A DNA stretch of 64,000 bases from Variovorax sp. V213 (GTDB taxonomy: Bacteria; Pseudomonadota; Gammaproteobacteria; Burkholderiales; Burkholderiaceae_C), in the NCBI RefSeq assembly GCF_041154455.1, contig NZ_AP028664.1, forward strand, positions 2,171,001 through 2,235,000, written 5' to 3'. Each line of letters starts with the position of its first letter. Within the stretch, counting starts at the first letter, position 1. A model generated the notes under the pieces. The model was not told the origin of the DNA, did not search any database, and saw nothing but the letters and a program-made list of their open reading frames with translations. Below are positions 60,694 through 64,000 of this stretch, in pieces. The position numbers and the translations under genes are program-made.

Positions 60694-63089
60694 GGGCACG
60701 CGAGACCGGGGAAGGCCCGCCGAGCTGGCGGCGCCGGGCGGTGGTGCTGCTGGTCTGGGCCCTGGTCTTGCTCGGCGGCGCACTGCAGATTGCGCGCACG
60801 CACTTCAGCGCCGATCTCTCGGCTTTCCTGCCCAAGAGCCCCGACGTGCGGCAGCAGGTGCTCATCGAGCAGCTGCAAAGCGGCGTGGCGTCGCGCACGC
60901 TCATGCTCGGTATCGAGGGCGGTGCCAGCGCGGAGGTGCGCGCCGCGGTGTCGCGCGCTGTCGCCAAGGCCATGCGCGAAAGCCAGCTGTTCGACCTGAT
61001 CCAGAACGGCGACACCGGTGATTGGAGCGAAGCCGGCACCTGGGTCTTCGAGCATCGCTACCAGCTCTCGCCCGGTGTGCGGCCCGAGCAGTTCACGGTC
61101 GCCGGTCTGCGCGATGCGATCTACGAGACGCTGTCAATGCTGGGCACGCCGGCCGGCAATGCGATCAAGCCATTGCTCGACCGCGATCCGACGGGCGAAA
61201 CGCAGCGCATCGCGGTGGAGCTGACGCCGGCCAGCGCGCCGCGCAGCGAGAACGGCGTGTGGATGTCGCGCACCGCGCCGCGCGCGCTCATGATCGCCAC
61301 CACGCGCGCGGCGGGCAGCGATCTCGACGCACAGGCCGTAGCTATTGCCCGGGTCCAGGCGGCTTTCGACGCCGCAACGCGGGATATGGCCGAGGCCAGC
61401 AGGCCGAAGCTGCTGCTGAGCGGACCGCCCGTGTTCTCCGTGTTGAGCCGCGACAAGATCAAGACCGAGGCCATTCACCTGGCCATCGTGGGCGGCATCG
61501 TGATGGGCGGCCTGCTGCTGCTGGCGTTCGCCTCGCCGCGCGCGCTGGTCATCGCGTTCCTGCCGGTGGTCACCGGCGTGGTGGTGGGGACCGCCGCGGT
61601 GAGCGTGGTTTTTGGCTCGGTGCACGGCATGACCCTGGGCTTCGGCAGCACGCTGATCGGGGAGACGGTCGACTACGCCATCTATTACCTGATCCAGGCC
61701 CGCGGCGCCGCCGTGGCCGGCACCGGCTGGGCCCGCTGGCGCGAGGTGCATTGGCCCACCGTGCGGCTCGGGCTGCTGACCTCGGTGTGCGGGTTCGCGG
61801 CGCTGGTGTTCTCGGGATTTCCGGGTCTGGCACAGCTGGGTGTGTTTTCCATCGCTGGTCTTGCCGCTGCCGCGCTGGCCACGCGCTACGCGCTGCCCAT
61901 GCTCGCGCCCGATGGCGCCACCGGCATGGGCATGCGCAGGTACATGGCGCACGCTGCCGGCGTGCTCGTGCGCGGCCTGCCACGCCTGCGCTGGGTGCTG
62001 GCCGGGCTTGGCGCCGCCGCGCTGGTGGTCGTGATCTGGCAGGGCGGCCATCTCTGGCGCGCCGATCTCGGTGCGATGAGCCCGGTGCCCAAGTCGGCGC
62101 AGCAACTCGATGAAATGCTGCGTGCCGACATCGGCACCGGCGACGGCGGCACGCTGGTGGTGGTCTACGGTGCCGATGAAGAAGCGGCATTGCGCAACAC
62201 CGAAGCCGCCACGGCGCGGCTCGAGGCACTGGTCGACAAGGGAGAGCTCGGCGGTTTCGAGGCCGTGACCCGCGTGCTGCCGAGCGTGGCGACTCAAGCG
62301 GCGCGCCTGGCCAGCCTGCCCGAGGGCGAGGCGCTGCGTACTCGTCTCGCCGAGGCCACGCAAGGCTCGCCGCTCCCGGCCACGCGGCTCGGGCCTTTCC
62401 TGGCCGACGTCGAAGCCGCGCGCAAGCTGGCGCCCGTGCGGCGCGCCGACCTGACCGGCGGGCCGCTCGGCTCGGTGGTCAACACGCTCATGTACCAGCG
62501 CCCGGGCGGCGGCTGGTCGACGCTGGTGGTTCTGCATCCCGGCCCGAACTTCCGTGCGGAGCGGCTTGAAAAGGCGCTCGCGGGCGTGCCCGAAGTGCAG
62601 GTGGTCGACGTGGGCCGCGAGTTGGCGGGGCTCTACCAGCGCTATCTGCACGAGGCCTTCGTCCAGGTGCTGCTCGGCGCGCTGGCGGTGGTGGTGCTGC
62701 TCGGCATCTACCTGCGTTCGGGACGCCGTTTGCTCGCGGTGTGCCAGCCGCTGCTCTTTGCGGTGGTGCTCACGCTGGGCGGCATGGCGGTGCTTCAGGT
62801 GCCGCTGGGCATCCTGCACCTGGTGGGGCTGCTGCTGATCGTCGCGGTGGGCTCCAATTACGCGCTGTTCTTCGACCAGCTGCGCGTGGCCGGGCGGGCG
62901 GACGAGGATACGCTGGCGTCGCTCATGCTTGCCAACCTGACCACGGTGGTGTCTTTCGGGCTGATTGCGATCTCGGACATTCCGGCGCTGTCGTCGATCG
63001 GCCGCGTGGTCGCGCCGGGCGCCTTGCTGGCGCTGCTGCTGTCGGCCGCATTTGCGCGGCAAATGGCGCCCCCGCCTGCGCGCGGCTGA
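60690..63089 (+). CDS. MMPL-family exporter (ApeN-like)
   Basis: A 799-residue RND/MMPL membrane protein with about twelve transmembrane segments in two halves, each preceded by a large periplasmic loop. The halves correspond to GFGSTLIGETVDYAIYYLIQARGA (first) and LLLIVAVGSNYALFFDQLRVAGRA (second), with the proton-relay acidic residues in these helices. GTG 60690 overlaps the LolA-like stop. It probably exports the polyene or its lipid. Confidence 0.92.
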   Translation: MRARETGEGPPSWRRRAVVLLVWALVLLGGALQIARTHFSADLSAFLPKSPDVRQQVLIEQLQSGVASRTLMLGIEGGASAEVRAAVSRAVAKAMRESQLFDLIQNGDTGDWSEAGTWVFEHRYQLSPGVRPEQFTVAGLRDAIYETLSMLGTPAGNAIKPLLDRDPTGETQRIAVELTPASAPRSENGVWMSRTAPRALMIATTRAAGSDLDAQAVAIARVQAAFDAATRDMAEASRPKLLLSGPPVFSVLSRDKIKTEAIHLAIVGGIVMGGLLLLAFASPRALVIAFLPVVTGVVVGTAAVSVVFGSVHGMTLGFGSTLIGETVDYAIYYLIQARGAAVAGTGWARWREVHWPTVRLGLLTSVCGFAALVFSGFPGLAQLGVFSIAGLAAAALATRYALPMLAPDGATGMGMRRYMAHAAGVLVRGLPRLRWVLAGLGAAALVVVIWQGGHLWRADLGAMSPVPKSAQQLDEMLRADIGTGDGGTLVVVYGADEEAALRNTEAATARLEALVDKGELGGFEAVTRVLPSVATQAARLASLPEGEALRTRLAEATQGSPLPATRLGPFLADVEAARKLAPVRRADLTGGPLGSVVNTLMYQRPGGGWSTLVVLHPGPNFRAERLEKALAGVPEVQVVDVGRELAGLYQRYLHEAFVQVLLGALAVVVLLGIYLRSGRRLLAVCQPLLFAVVLTLGGMAVLQVPLGILHLVGLLLIVAVGSNYALFFDQLRVAGRADEDTLASLMLANLTTVVSFGLIAISDIPALSSIGRVVAPGALLALLLSAAFARQMAPPPARG

Positions 63090-63931
63090 TGGGAAAATCC
63101 CGCGCCATGTCCTCCGCCTCCGCCGCCCCGCCCGAATCCTGGCCCTGGCCGCCGGCCATCCGCGCCAGCGCGGTCTGGCACGTGGCGGCCATCGGCGCGG
63201 GCGCCCTGGTGCCCGGCGCCATGCCCTGGGCCATCGGCGCCATCGTGCTGAACCATGCGCTGATCACCGGCGCGGGGCTGACGCCGCGCAGCAGCCTGCT
63301 GGGCCCCAACGTCACGCGGCTGCCCGAAGCGGCCGGTGCCCGGGGCCAGGTGGCGATCACCATCGACGATGGCCCGGACCCCGAGGTCACGCCCCGCGTG
63401 CTCGACCTGCTGGACGCACACGGCCAGCGTGCCACCTTCTTCTGCATTGCCGAGCGCGTGCTTGCCCACCCGGCATTGGCGCGCGAGATCGTGGCGCGGG
63501 GCCACAGCATCCAGAACCACACCGCGCGGCATCGGCACAATTTTTCCTTTCTCGGCCCCCGCGGCTTTGCCAGCGAGATTGCGCGCGCGCAAGACATCCT
63601 GGCCGAAACCACCGGCCAGCGCCCGACCTGTTTCCGCGCACCGGCCGGTTTGCGCAATCCGTTCCTGGAGCCGGTGCTGCACCGGCTCGGCCTGTCGCTG
63701 GTGAGCTGGACGCGCCGCGGCTTCGACACGCGCGAAGGCGACCCTGCCAAGGTCATGGCGCGCCTCGGCCGCAATCTGCAGGCGCGCGACATCCTGCTTC
63801 TGCACGACGGCAATGCCGCGCGCACCCCTGGAGGAAACCCCGTGTTGTTGGAGGTATTGCCCTTGCTTCTCGAACGCTTGCACGCCGGCGGACTGCGCGC
63901 CGTCACCTTGCCGGAAGGCCTTGAACCATGA
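63089..63931 (+). CDS. polysaccharide deacetylase family protein
   Basis: A 280-residue NodB-type deacetylase with two hydrophobic N-terminal segments (about 27-60), so probably membrane-anchored. Motifs are VAITIDDGPDPEVTPRV, the metal-binding NHTARH, CFRAPAGLRNPFLEPVL and ILLLHDGNAA. ATG 63089 shares one base with the MMPL stop; ATG 63107 is an alternative start. A deacetylase is not part of the E. coli ape cluster, so a sugar- or GlcNAc-decorated polyene lipid is possible but speculative. Confidence 0.88.
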   Translation: MGKSRAMSSASAAPPESWPWPPAIRASAVWHVAAIGAGALVPGAMPWAIGAIVLNHALITGAGLTPRSSLLGPNVTRLPEAAGARGQVAITIDDGPDPEVTPRVLDLLDAHGQRATFFCIAERVLAHPALAREIVARGHSIQNHTARHRHNFSFLGPRGFASEIARAQDILAETTGQRPTCFRAPAGLRNPFLEPVLHRLGLSLVSWTRRGFDTREGDPAKVMARLGRNLQARDILLLHDGNAARTPGGNPVLLEVLPLLLERLHAGGLRAVTLPEGLEP

Positions 63932-64000
63932 GCGCAGTGCCACCTCTTTCCACCGATACCGCCTGGCGCGAGCTTCACGAAGCCGCTACCGTTCCCTACA
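63928..64000 (+). CDS. partial coding region at right edge
   Basis: The first 24 residues of a gene (MSAVPPLSTDTAWRELHEAA, then TVPY) that starts at an ATG overlapping the deacetylase stop by four bases. Too short to name. Position suggests another polyene-cluster gene; the opening faintly resembles SAM-dependent methyltransferases of such clusters, at low confidence. Confidence 0.55.
   Translation, partial: MSAVPPLSTDTAWRELHEAATVPY

Overview
The window is about 64 kb of GC-rich chromosomal DNA from a betaproteobacterium. Protein sequences and gene order (carA-carB-greA, yhbY/rlmE/ftsH/folP/glmM, lexA, exbB-exbD-lpxK-kdsB-adk, xseA/sodB, icd, clpS-clpA) point to the Comamonadaceae, most likely Variovorax or a close relative. 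That placement is recognition from memory, not a database match. Genes are tightly packed, with frequent 1- or 4-base stop/start overlaps and several TTG or GTG starts. I saw no tRNA, rRNA, CRISPR array, insertion sequence or prophage.

Layout. 1-5.8 kb: carA (5' end cut off), an ORF6N-domain gene lodged between carA and carB, carB, and a Kdo-hydroxylase gene. 5.8-13.7 kb: greA, a membrane protein, a putative glycosyltransferase, then the housekeeping block yhbY, rlmE, ftsH, folP, glmM and an acetyltransferase. 13.7-21.6 kb: a leftward catabolic block (acyl-CoA dehydrogenase, aminoglycoside-phosphotransferase-like kinase, Crp-type regulator, enoyl-CoA hydratase, 3-hydroxyacyl-CoA dehydrogenase), with an MFS transporter and a D-2-hydroxyacid dehydrogenase upstream. 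The dehydrogenase/kinase pair resembles the bacterial version of ACAD10/11 4-hydroxyacid degradation. 21.6-30.7 kb: lexA with two LexA boxes and a divergent asparaginase, then adk, kdsB, a Trm112-like gene, lpxK, exbD, exbB, xseA, sodB and a DUF192 gene. 30.7-39.6 kb: two tandem small secreted-protein genes with similar leaders, icd, clpS-clpA, a cardiolipin synthase, sbcB and an acetyltransferase.

39.6-52.4 kb is a leftward pyrimidine salvage/catabolism region. It holds URC1 (GTP cyclohydrolase II-like), URC4 (DUF1688), upp, a BMP-type nucleoside ABC transporter, a nucleosidase-like lipoprotein and a cytosine-deaminase-like amidohydrolase. A small oppositely oriented, apparently lower-GC pair (APS kinase and sulfotransferase-like protein) interrupts it.

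52.4-56.4 kb: a DUF6152 gene with a small membrane-protein gene, an ECF sigma factor with an NrsF-type anti-sigma and an apparent autoregulatory promoter, and a HerA-like ATPase. 56.4 kb to the end: the start of an aryl-polyene-like gene cluster. It contains an acyl carrier protein, a COG4648 membrane protein, a fused acyl-AMP ligase/hotdog dehydratase, an acyltransferase, a LolA-like protein, an MMPL exporter and a polysaccharide-deacetylase-like protein, and it runs off the right edge.
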